64,000 nt of DNA from Brachybacterium endophyticum. Lineage in GTDB: Bacteria > Actinomycetota > Actinomycetes > Actinomycetales > Dermabacteraceae. The translations under genes were made by a program, and so were the position numbers. Shown piece by piece: positions 1 through 7,032 of the stretch. The stretch lies in assembly GCF_003130585.1 (NCBI RefSeq), contig NZ_QFKX01000003.1:1-64000 (forward strand), in the 5' to 3' direction. The notes below the pieces were generated by a model that searched no databases, had not been told where the DNA came from, and was given only the letters and a program-made list of their open reading frames with translations. Within the stretch, counting starts at the first letter, position 1. Each line of letters begins with the position of its first letter.

Positions 1-81
1 CAGCTCCATGATCCGGCCGGAGATGTGCGGCTCGAGCGCCGCGTAGTCGTAATCGAGATCGGGAAGCGTGTACTCCGCCAT
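1..81 (-). CDS. sodA: Superoxide dismutase (Fe/Mn type), N-terminal fragment
   Basis: Only the first 27 codons lie in the window; the gene runs off the left edge. The translation opens [20 protein letters not shown], the usual start of Fe/Mn superoxide dismutases: the YTLPDLxYxxxALEPHIS block, whose histidine is the first metal ligand. The enzyme converts superoxide to hydrogen peroxide and oxygen in the cytoplasm. The ATG at 79-81 has a strong ribosome binding site (GAGGAGAGG) just upstream. Its promoter region (120-150) closely resembles that of the divergent ferredoxin gene. Fe versus Mn use cannot be judged from this fragment. Confidence 0.85.
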   Translation of the reverse strand, partial: MAEYTLPDLDYDYAALEPHISGRIMEL

Positions 82-119
82 CGTGGATTCCTCTCCTCTG
101 GCTGACAGGGACGGCTCCG

Positions 120-150
120 ACGGTAGAACCTCATGTGCGCTTGAGGTCAA
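120..150 (-). promoter_or_regulatory. Candidate promoter of the superoxide dismutase gene
   Basis: On the minus strand TTGACC (145-150) is followed after 16 bases by TTCTAC (123-128). The overlapping TACCGT (120-125) fits the actinobacterial -10 form TANNNT with a 19-base spacer. The layout TTGACCTCA-N8-TGAGG-TTCTAC is repeated almost exactly, on the other strand, in front of the ferredoxin gene. Which -10 is used is an inference. Confidence 0.45.
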
Positions 151-233
151 GGTAACCCCCACCGAGAGCGTTCAAGGATCCGCGGTACTCGCCGCCGCAG
201 CGCCGCGATCCGAGGCCGACCGGCGATCCGGCA

Positions 234-264
234 TTGACCTCACGCCTGCTTGAAGTTCTACGGT
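234..264 (+). promoter_or_regulatory. Candidate promoter of the ferredoxin gene
   Basis: TTGACC (234-239) is followed after 16 bases by TTCTAC (256-261), with TACGGT (259-264) as an alternative -10 of TANNNT form. The order TTGACCTCA-N8-TGAAG-TTCTAC matches the divergent superoxide dismutase promoter with identical spacing. This gives a 5' leader of roughly 90 bases before the GTG at 362. Confidence 0.45.
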
Positions 265-361
265 CGTGGGAGCCAGCGAGGACGCCGGGACCGAGCGACC
301 AGTTCGGGCACCCGGGACGACGGCCCGAACGAACAGCCCCGGACGGATCGGGAGGACCCCC

Positions 362-691
362 GTGACCTACGTGATCGCTCTGCCCTGCGTCGACGTCAAG
401 GACAGGGCGTGCGTGGACGAATGCCCCGTGGACTGCATCTACGAGGGCGGCCGCTCCCTGTACATCCAGCCCGACGAGTGCGTGGACTGCGGAGCGTGTG
501 AGCCCGTCTGCCCCGTCGAGGCGATCTACTACGAGGACGACGTCCCCGACGAGTGGGCCGACTACTACACCGCCAACGTCGAGTTCTTCGACGAGATCGG
601 CGCCCCGGGCGGCGCCGCCAAGACCGGCGTGATCGACAAGGACCACCCGCTCATCGAGGCGCTGCCGCCACAGGCGAATCCGCTCGAGTGA
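362..691 (+). CDS. fdxA: Ferredoxin, 7Fe type (FdxA family)
   Basis: This 109-residue soluble electron carrier has the FdxA cysteine layout: C9, C17, C21, C25 and then C40, C43, C46, C50 (CVDCGACEPVCP). In characterised relatives the first set plus C50 holds a 3Fe-4S cluster and the others a 4Fe-4S cluster. The opening MTYVIALPCVDVKDRACVDE closely follows mycobacterial FdxA. It is predicted to pass electrons to cytochromes P450 or other reductases; the partner is not visible here. I chose GTG 362 because GGGAGG sits seven bases upstream and family members start MTYVI; an upstream ATG in the same frame (266) would add a non-homologous stretch. It is divergent from superoxide dismutase and shares a promoter layout with it. 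Confidence 0.93.
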   Translation: MTYVIALPCVDVKDRACVDECPVDCIYEGGRSLYIQPDECVDCGACEPVCPVEAIYYEDDVPDEWADYYTANVEFFDEIGAPGGAAKTGVIDKDHPLIEALPPQANPLE

Positions 692-703
692 GGGCGGCTC
701 ACG

Positions 704-746
704 GCCCGGGAGCCAGCGGCGGCGGTCCGCCTCCTGGCTCCCGGGC
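704..746. terminator. Bidirectional terminator between fdxA and the SDR gene
   Basis: Perfect 13-base inverted arms, GCCCGGGAGCCAG (704-716) and CTGGCTCCCGGGC (734-746), lie in the gap between the convergent ends of the ferredoxin and SDR genes. There is no clear T-run, as is common in high-GC actinobacteria. Confidence 0.7.
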
Positions 747-752
747 GGTTCC

Positions 753-1661
753 TCACCGGGTCGAGGCCGTGAGGGCGGGGAAGGTGACGCCCGTGCGCTC
801 CTCGGAGACGGTCCACAGCCGCTTCGCGACCTCGGGGTCCCGGGCTCGCGCGGATCGGCCGACGAGCACCGGCGTTCCCTGCTGCTCGAGAAGACCACCG
901 GGGCCTGCGTAGCTGTTGCCGGGGATCTCGCCGACAGCGGCAAAGAGCGAAGGAAGCGCACCGTCCTCCTCGCTCTGCGAGATCAGCCGGGTCGCCGTCT
1001 GGGCGACGCGGGCGCGCAGCTTGTGCTCCTCGGGGATGCGCAGAAGGTTCGTGGCTGCCGCCCCCGGGTGCGCCGCCACGGCGATCACCGAGGAACCACT
1101 CGCGGTCAGACGTCGCTGGAGCTCGGCCGTGAACAGGAGGTTCGCGAGCTTGGACTGGCCGTAGGCACGCATCGGTCGGTAGCTCCTCCGCTTCCAGTCC
1201 AGGTCCTCGAAGTCGATACGGCCGAACCGATGGCCCATGGAGGACACCGTGACGATGCGGTCAGTGATCCGATCGAGGAGGAGATTGGTGAGCGCGAAGT
1301 GGCCGAAGTGATTGGTGCCCATCTGGAGCTCGAACCCGTCGGTCGTGCGCGAGTACGGCGGCACCATGACGCCGGCATTGTTGATCAGGACGTCGATGAC
1401 CTCCGGGGCTTCCTGCGCGAAGGATCGCACCGAGGCGAGGTCGGACAGGTCCAGCCGACGCACTTCCACGTCACCACGCATCGTGGCCGCTGCAGCCTGA
1501 CCTTTCTCGATCGATCGCACCGCCAGGATCACGCGGGCTCCCCGATCCGCGAGGACCTGAGCGGCCTGGCGGCCGATCCCGCTGTTGGCACCAGTGACGA
1601 TGATGGTCCGGCCGGTCTGGTCCGGAACGCTCTCGCGAGTAAAAGTAGTCATGAGCAACAT
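753..1661 (-). CDS. Short-chain dehydrogenase/reductase
   Basis: A cytoplasmic NAD(P)-dependent oxidoreductase of the SDR superfamily, 302 residues. The Rossmann nucleotide-binding motif TGANSGIG is near residues 24-31, the structural INNAG motif near 92-96, and the catalytic YGQSK (Tyr-x-x-x-Lys) near 167-171. The sequence is most like the retinol dehydrogenase/oxidoreductase group, so the substrate cannot be named. ATG 1652 (MTTFTRES) is a reasonable alternative start; neither start has a good ribosome binding site, and the -10-like TACTAT lies so close upstream that a leaderless transcript is possible. It is divergent from a TetR gene with a palindromic operator between them, so repression by that TetR is likely. 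Confidence 0.88.
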   Translation of the reverse strand: MLLMTTFTRESVPDQTGRTIIVTGANSGIGRQAAQVLADRGARVILAVRSIEKGQAAAATMRGDVEVRRLDLSDLASVRSFAQEAPEVIDVLINNAGVMVPPYSRTTDGFELQMGTNHFGHFALTNLLLDRITDRIVTVSSMGHRFGRIDFEDLDWKRRSYRPMRAYGQSKLANLLFTAELQRRLTASGSSVIAVAAHPGAAATNLLRIPEEHKLRARVAQTATRLISQSEEDGALPSLFAAVGEIPGNSYAGPGGLLEQQGTPVLVGRSARARDPEVAKRLWTVSEERTGVTFPALTASTR

Positions 1662-1670
1662 GGTAGGCAG

Positions 1671-1687
1671 TGGCTACATAGTAGTCA
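1671..1687. promoter_or_regulatory. Candidate TetR operator between SDR and TetR genes
   Basis: TGGCTACATAGTAGTCA is a 17-base quasi-palindrome: arms TGGCTAC and GTAGTCA match at six of seven positions around ATA. Read on the minus strand it contains TACTAT, a good -10 for the SDR gene, so a bound repressor would block transcription. The TetR start lies 27 bases to its right. Confidence 0.55.
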
Positions 1688-1714
1688 ATGGCTAGATGGC
1701 TCTATCCTGGTGGG

Positions 1715-2314
1715 GTGACCGAGCTGCTCGATGACCGTCCGTACCACCACGGCAACCTCCGCGCCGCCCTGCTCGAAGCCGCCGAGGCGAGCCTCGCCGA
1801 GCACGGCGCGGACGGCATCTCGTTGCGTGATCTCGCCCGGGAGATCGGGGTCAGCCACGGGGCGCCCCGCCGGCACTTCCCGGACCGCCAGGCGCTCCTG
1901 GATGCCCTCGCGATCTCGGGTTTCGTCCGCCTGGACGAACAGATCCGCCAGGCCATCGACGCTGTCGCCGCGGACTTCCCGTCCCGCCTCCACGCTGTCG
2001 CCAGGGCCTACACCCGCTTCGCGACCGAGAACGCCGCTCTGCTCGAGCTCATGTACTCGAGCAAGCATCGACCCGGTGCCGAGGGGATCGTCGAGGCGTC
2101 CGAGGCGGCCTTCCGGATGGTGTTCGACCTGCTGAAGCAGGGGCAGGACGAAGGAGCTCTCGGCGGTGAGGACCCCACCGAGACGTGCATGGTGCTGTTC
2201 GCGACCCTGCAGGGCATCGCCACGATGACCAACGCCGGGTTCGTGCCGGGCGAGCAGCTCGAGGCACTGACCGACACCGCCGTCACGCAGTTCCTGCGCG
2301 GAGCGAGGCCCTGA
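1715..2314 (+). CDS. TetR/AcrR family transcriptional regulator
   Basis: About 199 residues. The N-terminal helix-turn-helix is visible as ISLRDLAREIGVSHGAPRRH around residues 36-55, followed by the helical ligand-binding domain (WHG-like, with a TCMVLFATLQGIA segment near residues 153-165). I chose GTG 1715, which gives MTELLDDRPYHHGNLR, the usual opening of this subfamily; ATG 1688 would add nine residues and overlap the operator. It probably represses the divergent SDR gene and itself through the palindrome at 1671-1687. The inducer is unknown. Confidence 0.88.
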   Translation: MTELLDDRPYHHGNLRAALLEAAEASLAEHGADGISLRDLAREIGVSHGAPRRHFPDRQALLDALAISGFVRLDEQIRQAIDAVAADFPSRLHAVARAYTRFATENAALLELMYSSKHRPGAEGIVEASEAAFRMVFDLLKQGQDEGALGGEDPTETCMVLFATLQGIATMTNAGFVPGEQLEALTDTAVTQFLRGARP

Positions 2315-2332
2315 GCGCAGCCCAGGACGCCG

Positions 2333-2710
2333 TCAGCTCCCCTGGAGAACTGCCCAGGCGATGAGGGAGTCGAGGCGCCGGATGTCAGCGCCCTTCTTCA
2401 ACAGGACTTTGATGTGCCCCGCCTTGGTCCAGAGCTCTAGCTCGGAGTTGACATCGAGAAACCCTCCGGCGTTCTCCGAAGACCACATAAAGATGCTCGA
2501 GTATGGAAGGGAGTAGATCTCCACCTTCTTCCCCGTCACGCCCTGAGCGTCACGCACGATCAGTCGTTTCGTCGTGAAAACCGCCGAGTCCCGGAACGTC
2601 TTGAACGCAGCAACACCCCGCTCACCCTCGACGAGCAGATCCGTTATGTCGTCCGGCACCGGAATTTCCTGTTGCAGCGTCCACGACGTGATGGTGGGAA
2701 TCGAGTCCAT
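2333..2710 (-). CDS. PH domain-containing protein (bPH_1/YvbH-like)
   Basis: A small 125-residue protein whose whole length fits the bacterial pleckstrin-homology-like domain family: GERGVAAFKTFRDSAVFTTK, then RLIVRDAQGVTGKKVEIYSLPYSSI and a C-terminal helix RRLDSLIAWAVL. No signal peptide or membrane segment is seen, so it is likely cytosolic. The family has no settled biochemical role. Codon use and base composition are less GC-rich than in the neighbours, which hints at recent acquisition. Its 5' end overlaps the tail of the DUF817 gene by 89 bases in another frame, which suggests that one of the two ends is not original. Confidence 0.75.
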   Translation of the reverse strand: MDSIPTITSWTLQQEIPVPDDITDLLVEGERGVAAFKTFRDSAVFTTKRLIVRDAQGVTGKKVEIYSLPYSSIFMWSSENAGGFLDVNSELELWTKAGHIKVLLKKGADIRRLDSLIAWAVLQGS

Positions 2711-3755
2711 ACCCGAAGTGTCGCACCGGGATCATGCGCTGTGTCGCGCTTTCACCACGCAGCGTCGATGAGTTTTCGAGACTGACTCGTTCAGATCGAC
2801 CCGGCCACGCACTCCGCACCTCATCGACATTTCCATCAGTGGGCCGGTGGACCAGTGTCACCAGAACCACCGAGATCATCATCAGCAGCAGCCAGGCGAC
2901 CATCTTGGTCAGCGGCACCATCTCCCACCCCGCCTGCTGGCTGGGATAGACCCAGGCACCGGCGGCGGTGCCGATGTTCTCGGCGACCCAGAGTAAGAAG
3001 GCGGTGCCCGCGAAGGCGGCGAGCACCGGCATCCGACGCACCCTGCCGCTGCGGTGGTTGCGGAAGGACATGACGCAGCGCCCGTACAAGAGCGCCACCG
3101 CCGCGAGGAGCACCCAGCGGGCGTCGGGCAGGAAGTGGTGCGTGAAGAAGTTCGCGTAGATCGCCGCGGCGACCAGCGCGGTCACCCAGCGGGGCGGGTA
3201 GCGGGTGAAGGTCAGGTCGAACAGTCGCATCACCCGCACCATGTACGAGCCGACGGCTGCGTACATGAACCCCGTGTAGAGCGGGACGGCACCGATGCGC
3301 AGCAGACCGTCGGGCTCGTACTGCCAGGAGCCCACGTGCGTCTTGAAGACCTCCATCGCGGTGCCGACGACGTGGAAGAGCAGGATCGTCCCCATCTCCC
3401 GCGCGGTCTCGAGACGGAAGGCGAGCATGAGGATCTGCAGGGTGAGCGCGGCGAGCACCAGGGCGTCCGATCGCGCGAGCAGGAGATCGTCGGGGTAGGC
3501 GAGCTTCGCGATCACGAGCAGGGCGAGCATCGAGGCACCGAAGACACATGCCCACGCCTGCTTGAGGGTGAACACCACGAGCTCGAGAACGCGTGCACGC
3601 CAGGGCCCCGCTCCGGCGGCGAGCGCCTGCGTGCGTCGGTGCGCCCAGTCGTCGATGCGCTGCTCGAGCGCCGTGAAAGGACGAGCGCGCGGCATCCGGT
3701 CGCCGACCTTCGCGCTCTCGTGCGCGGTCCTGGTCCGTCCCTCGGTATCCCCCAT
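2622..3755 (-). CDS. DUF817 family integral membrane protein
   Basis: A polytopic membrane protein matching DUF817: about eight hydrophobic segments with the conserved stretches FHVVGTAMEVFKTHVGSWQY and RYPPRWVTALVAAAIYANFF. The function of the family is unknown. The frame stays open upstream to 3926, but the first 50 or so codons there are not family-like. I propose ATG 3755 (MGDTEGRT) or ATG 3695 (MPRARPFTALEQ); neither has a clear ribosome binding site. The membrane domain ends near VTLVHRPTDG, yet the frame continues for about 65 hydrophilic residues into the 5' end of the PH-domain gene. That tail looks like a lost stop codon or a frameshifted end. Confidence 0.75.
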   Translation of the reverse strand: MGDTEGRTRTAHESAKVGDRMPRARPFTALEQRIDDWAHRRTQALAAGAGPWRARVLELVVFTLKQAWACVFGASMLALLVIAKLAYPDDLLLARSDALVLAALTLQILMLAFRLETAREMGTILLFHVVGTAMEVFKTHVGSWQYEPDGLLRIGAVPLYTGFMYAAVGSYMVRVMRLFDLTFTRYPPRWVTALVAAAIYANFFTHHFLPDARWVLLAAVALLYGRCVMSFRNHRSGRVRRMPVLAAFAGTAFLLWVAENIGTAAGAWVYPSQQAGWEMVPLTKMVAWLLLMMISVVLVTLVHRPTDGNVDEVRSAWPGRSERVSLENSSTLRGESATQRMIPVRHFGYGLDSHHHVVDAATGNSGAGRHNGSARRG

Positions 3756-3951
3756 GAGGACGAGCGTAGGGAGGGAGCTCAGCAGCGTGGCGCGCAGATC
3801 GCGCAGGCCGGGGAAGGATCCTGCGCAGCATCCGAGGAGAAGGTGTGAGGGTCGCTGCTCCGGCCTCACGGCCGGCCGACACGAGGCCACCGACACGAGA
3901 CCGCCGGCACGGGAGTTCAGGCTCATGGTGCGCAGGCACCGGCTCCGATCC

Positions 3952-4587
3952 CTAGCCCCCGAGCAGCCCTTCGACCCCCGCCATCACGACCCCCAGCTGG
4001 GTCTCGAACCGCGACTCGGGATCGGTGACCAGGTGTCCGGTCTCGCGCACCAGCGGCGAGTCCTCGCCGACGAAGGCGTCGCGCTCGGCGACGTCGTAGC
4101 GCGAGGGGTCCTCGGCCGCGGACTGTGCGCGCTCCTGCTCCTCGATCACGAAGCCGACCACGAACGCGGTCACGAGTTCCGCGGCCGTGCGCACCTCGGC
4201 GAGCGTCGCACCACCGGCGGTCCAGGCCTCGAGCCACGGCTCCTGGGCCCGCAGCACCTCGGGGTCCGTCAGGCGTGTGCCGCTGAAGGTGCGGGCGCCG
4301 TCGCGGTGCAGCAGGTACTCGTGCCGCACGGCGCGGGCGTAGGAGGCCAGACCCGAGAGCGGGCCTGTGGCGGCCTCGGGCTCGAAGGCCGCCTGGACCC
4401 GGCGCTGGATCTCCGTGGCCATCTCGTCCAGGAGCTCCTGCTTCCCGGCGACGTGCCAGTACAGCGCGGGGGCTTTCACATCGAGACGAGTGGCGACCGC
4501 GCGAACGGTGACCGCGTCGGCTCCGCCTTCGTCGAGCACCTCGAGCGCCGCCTCGACGATGCGCTGCCTGGTGATCCCTTTCGCCAT
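3952..4587 (-). CDS. TetR family regulator with TetR-type C-terminal domain
   Basis: 211 residues. An N-terminal helix-turn-helix (VTVRAVATRLDVKAPALYWH, about residues 26-45) is followed by a TetR_C-like domain (RTFSGTRLTDPEVLRAQEPW and GFVIEEQERAQSA). The ALYWHVAGKQELLDEMA segment resembles the tetracycline-repressor class more than AcrR. The start is set at ATG 4587 (MAKGITRQRI); the in-frame ATG at 4611 would lie inside the operator. It is divergent from the MDR reductase gene, with two matching palindromic sites in the gap, so it most likely represses both genes. Confidence 0.88.
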   Translation of the reverse strand: MAKGITRQRIVEAALEVLDEGGADAVTVRAVATRLDVKAPALYWHVAGKQELLDEMATEIQRRVQAAFEPEAATGPLSGLASYARAVRHEYLLHRDGARTFSGTRLTDPEVLRAQEPWLEAWTAGGATLAEVRTAAELVTAFVVGFVIEEQERAQSAAEDPSRYDVAERDAFVGEDSPLVRETGHLVTDPESRFETQLGVVMAGVEGLLGG

Positions 4588-4596
4588 GCTTGACAC

Positions 4597-4612
4597 CTTA
4601 ACAAAGTTCAAG
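4597..4612. promoter_or_regulatory. Operator site 1 of the TetR/MDR pair
   Basis: CTTAACAAAGTTCAAG is an imperfect palindrome (CTTAAC / GTTCAAG halves around AAA). It lies about 10 bases upstream of the TetR start. Together with site 2 it forms a long inverted repeat matching at 15 of 16 positions. Confidence 0.65.
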
Positions 4613-4630
4613 GATTATCGGCCCCACGTA

Positions 4631-4646
4631 TTGAACTTAGTTAAGG
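4631..4646. promoter_or_regulatory. Operator site 2 of the TetR/MDR pair
   Basis: TTGAACTTAGTTAAGG is the inverse of 4596-4611 with one mismatch, and is itself a palindrome around TTA. Its right end overlaps the AAGGAG ribosome binding site of the MDR gene, so binding here would block transcription of that gene and hide its translation start region in the DNA. Confidence 0.65.
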
Positions 4647-4654
4647 AGTCTCTG

Positions 4655-5599
4655 ATGCGTGCTGTCGTCCTTCCATCTGCCGATGCCGCGCCTCGCGCGG
4701 CCGACTTTCCGAGTCCCGAGGCACAGCCCGGCGAGCAGGAGATGACGCTGGTCGGCGCGGGTGTGCACCAGGTCGTGAAGGCGCTCGCGAGCGGTCGTCA
4801 CTACGGCAGCACCGGCGCCTACCCGCTCGTGCCCGGTGTCGACGCCGTCGCGCGAACCTCCGCGGGTGACCTCGTGTACACCGGGTTCGCCCGGTCCCCC
4901 TGGGGCACCATGGCCGAGCAGATGGCCACCCGGGTCGCCCTGCCGCTTCCTGACGGTGCCGATCCCCTCGCGGTCGCCGCCGGGATCAATCCCGCGATGT
5001 CGGGCTTCCTCCCGCTCGAGTCCCATCTCGAGCAGCGCGGGGAGCTCGCCACCATCCTCGCGCTCGGGGCGACCGGCATGGCCGGGCGGGCCGCCGTGCA
5101 GTCCGCCCTGGCGCTCGGTGCGAGCGAGGTGATCGCCGTCGGCCGGGACGCCGAGGCCCTCTCGCAGCTGCAGGACCTGGGCGCACGCGCGGTCTCGATC
5201 GCCGACGGCACGGCCGATCTCGACGCGGCGGTCGCCCGGTCCACGCCCTCCCTCGTCCTCGACTTCGTCTGGGGCCCGGTCGCCGAGGCCGCCTTCGCCG
5301 CCTTCCGGACGCACGGGCTCGAGGACGACCAGGCCGACATCTCCTACGTGCAGATCGGGAGCCTCGCAGGCGAGGACGCGGCCGTGCCGGCGAGCGTGCT
5401 GCGCAGCCGCCGGATCACGCTGCGCGGCAGCGGCGCCGGCTCGGTGAGCACGGAACACCTGATGACGAAGCTCCCCCGCCTGATCGGGATGATCGCCGAC
5501 GGCACCATCGACGTCCCGTACACCGCCTACCCGTTCAGCCGCGTGGAGGAAGCCTGGCGGCACCCCGGGCGCGACCGGGCCGTGGTGGTGCCGGACTGA
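4655..5599 (+). CDS. Medium-chain (MDR) quinone oxidoreductase-like protein
   Basis: 314 residues of the zinc-independent medium-chain dehydrogenase/reductase family. The Rossmann glycine motif LALGATGMAGRAAVQSALAL is near residues 138-157, and the C-terminal YPFSRVEEAWRHPGRDRAVV segment is typical of NADPH:quinone reductase-like enzymes. The cysteine ligands of zinc alcohol dehydrogenases are absent. It probably reduces quinones or enones with NADPH in the cytoplasm; the substrate is unknown. ATG 4655 is preceded by AAGGAG at a good distance. It is divergent from a TetR regulator with paired operators, a typical arrangement for an inducible detoxification enzyme. Confidence 0.85.
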   Translation: MRAVVLPSADAAPRAADFPSPEAQPGEQEMTLVGAGVHQVVKALASGRHYGSTGAYPLVPGVDAVARTSAGDLVYTGFARSPWGTMAEQMATRVALPLPDGADPLAVAAGINPAMSGFLPLESHLEQRGELATILALGATGMAGRAAVQSALALGASEVIAVGRDAEALSQLQDLGARAVSIADGTADLDAAVARSTPSLVLDFVWGPVAEAAFAAFRTHGLEDDQADISYVQIGSLAGEDAAVPASVLRSRRITLRGSGAGSVSTEHLMTKLPRLIGMIADGTIDVPYTAYPFSRVEEAWRHPGRDRAVVVPD

Positions 5600-5639
5600 G
5601 GGACGAACGGCTCACCCGTCGCCGACGTGTGCGCAAGCA

Positions 5640-6476
5640 TCACCGCAGGAAGCGAGCGACTTCTACGTCGAAGACCCCCGGCTGTTCCAGGTTCGGGTAG
5701 TGCGCGGAGGCCGGCACCTCCACGTACCTGCCGCGACCGACCGAGTCCGCCAGTCGCCTGCCCATCCGACGATGGTCCTCGCCGTCCAGGGCGCCGCAGA
5801 GCGCGAGCACCGGGACGTCGATGCGGTGCAGCCGTTTCCAGGTGTCGATGACGGGAGTGCAGGGGATCGGGGGGATCGGGATCCCGTGATCGTCGACGCG
5901 CAGATGATGCATGACGGTGTCCCTCGCCATCGACTCCACCAGCTCGATGATCCCCGGATCGACGTCCGCACGGGTCCGACTCGGACCGACGGTGAACTCG
6001 GTGAAGACCGAGATCCAGACGTCGAGATCGCCGGCCGTCTCGGCCTCCTTCCAGCGACGGAACACATCGAGGCACCAGGGGTCGGTGAACTCGGGCTCGC
6101 TGCTCCCGGTACCGCTCACCACCAGGGCCGAGGCCCTCTCGGGGTGCTCGAGCGCCACGTCGACCGCCGTGCCGCCGCCCATCGAGAGGCCGACCAGCAC
6201 CGCCGACGGGACGCGAAGGGCGTCGAGGAGGGCGACGACGTCGTCGGCCAGTCGGTAGGGCGCCTCGGCATCGGAGGACTCCCCGTGTCCCCGGGCGTCG
6301 GGGACGAGGATCCGCCGACCCGGGAAGCTATCGAGCTGAGGGCCCCACATGCGGTGGTCGACGGCCTCTCCGTGGAGCAGCACGATCGGATCGGGCGCAG
6401 CCGCAGCGCGGGCCGGCTGCGCCGCCGGGACGTCGAGGTAGGAGATCGTCTGGTCGGCGAGCTCGAGATGATGCAT
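5640..6476 (-). CDS. Alpha/beta hydrolase
   Basis: About 278 residues with the full alpha/beta-hydrolase signature: oxyanion-hole LLHG, nucleophile elbow VGLSMGGG (Ser), acid in ALCGALDGEDH and the final histidine in ASAHYPNLEQP. It is related to the 3-oxoadipate enol-lactonase/haloperoxidase-like group; the substrate cannot be told from sequence. Starts at ATG 6476 (MHHLELAD) or ATG 6488 (MIATMHH) are both possible; the frame is open to 6536, but that part consists of the MarR operator repeats. It is divergent from a MarR regulator and probably controlled by it. Confidence 0.85.
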   Translation of the reverse strand: MHHLELADQTISYLDVPAAQPARAAAAPDPIVLLHGEAVDHRMWGPQLDSFPGRRILVPDARGHGESSDAEAPYRLADDVVALLDALRVPSAVLVGLSMGGGTAVDVALEHPERASALVVSGTGSSEPEFTDPWCLDVFRRWKEAETAGDLDVWISVFTEFTVGPSRTRADVDPGIIELVESMARDTVMHHLRVDDHGIPIPPIPCTPVIDTWKRLHRIDVPVLALCGALDGEDHRRMGRRLADSVGRGRYVEVPASAHYPNLEQPGVFDVEVARFLR

Positions 6477-6486
6477 CGTCGCTATC

Positions 6487-6505
6487 ATGACAACCAGGGT
6501 GTCAT
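6487..6505. promoter_or_regulatory. MarR operator site 1
   Basis: ATGACAACCAGGGTGTCAT is a 19-base palindrome with arms ATGACA/TGTCAT. An almost identical copy follows 31 bases later (6518-6536), that is, on the same face of the helix. It overlaps the start region of the hydrolase gene. Confidence 0.75.
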
Positions 6506-6517
6506 GTTGTCTCGAAT

Positions 6518-6536
6518 ATGACAACCAAGGTGTCAT
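6518..6536. promoter_or_regulatory. MarR operator site 2
   Basis: ATGACAACCAAGGTGTCAT differs from site 1 by one base. It ends 10 bases before the marR ATG at 6547, so occupancy should block the marR promoter and autoregulate it. Confidence 0.75.
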
Positions 6537-6546
6537 AATCGGTGGG

Positions 6547-7020
6547 ATGAGCGCTCCTCACCCCTTGGGACCCGATGCCCTGGCCGAACGACTGGCGGAG
6601 GTCTACGTCGCCATCGGCCCCGTGTACCGAACGGTGGCGCGCATCGTGGAGCGCAGCGAAGGCGCGATGGGGATGTCCACGGGAGTCCGCAACGTGCTCG
6701 ACCAGCTGCGCCGTGACGGCGAGCGCACCGTCCCCCAGCTCGCTCGCGCCCAGGACCTCAGCCGCCAGTTCGTCCAGCGCATGGTGAACGATGCCGCCCG
6801 CGAGGGCTTCGTCGAGCTGGCGGAGAACCCGGCGCACCGGCGTTCCTCTCTGGTCCGGCTCACGAACGGTGGACGCCTGGCGATCACGGCCGTCACAGAT
6901 CGCGAACACGACCTGATGACCCGCGTCGGCGGCGATCTCACTGCCGAGGAGGTGGATTCCACCCTGCGGGTGCTCCACCACATGCAGATCGCTCTCGAGG
7001 AGCTCGACATCCAGGACTGA
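6547..7020 (+). CDS. MarR family transcriptional regulator
   Basis: 157 residues with a winged helix-turn-helix: RTVPQLARAQDLSRQFVQRM (residues about 59-78) followed by the wing ENPAHRRSSLVRLTNGGR. MarR proteins bind palindromic operators as dimers and release them on binding small phenolic or oxidising compounds. I chose ATG 6547 because upstream in-frame codons are operator sequence. The ribosome binding site is weak (GGTGGG). It is divergent from an alpha/beta hydrolase, with two 19-base operators between them; the hydrolase is the probable target. Confidence 0.9.
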   Translation: MSAPHPLGPDALAERLAEVYVAIGPVYRTVARIVERSEGAMGMSTGVRNVLDQLRRDGERTVPQLARAQDLSRQFVQRMVNDAAREGFVELAENPAHRRSSLVRLTNGGRLAITAVTDREHDLMTRVGGDLTAEEVDSTLRVLHHMQIALEELDIQD

Positions 7021-7032
7021 TCACCCTGCGGG

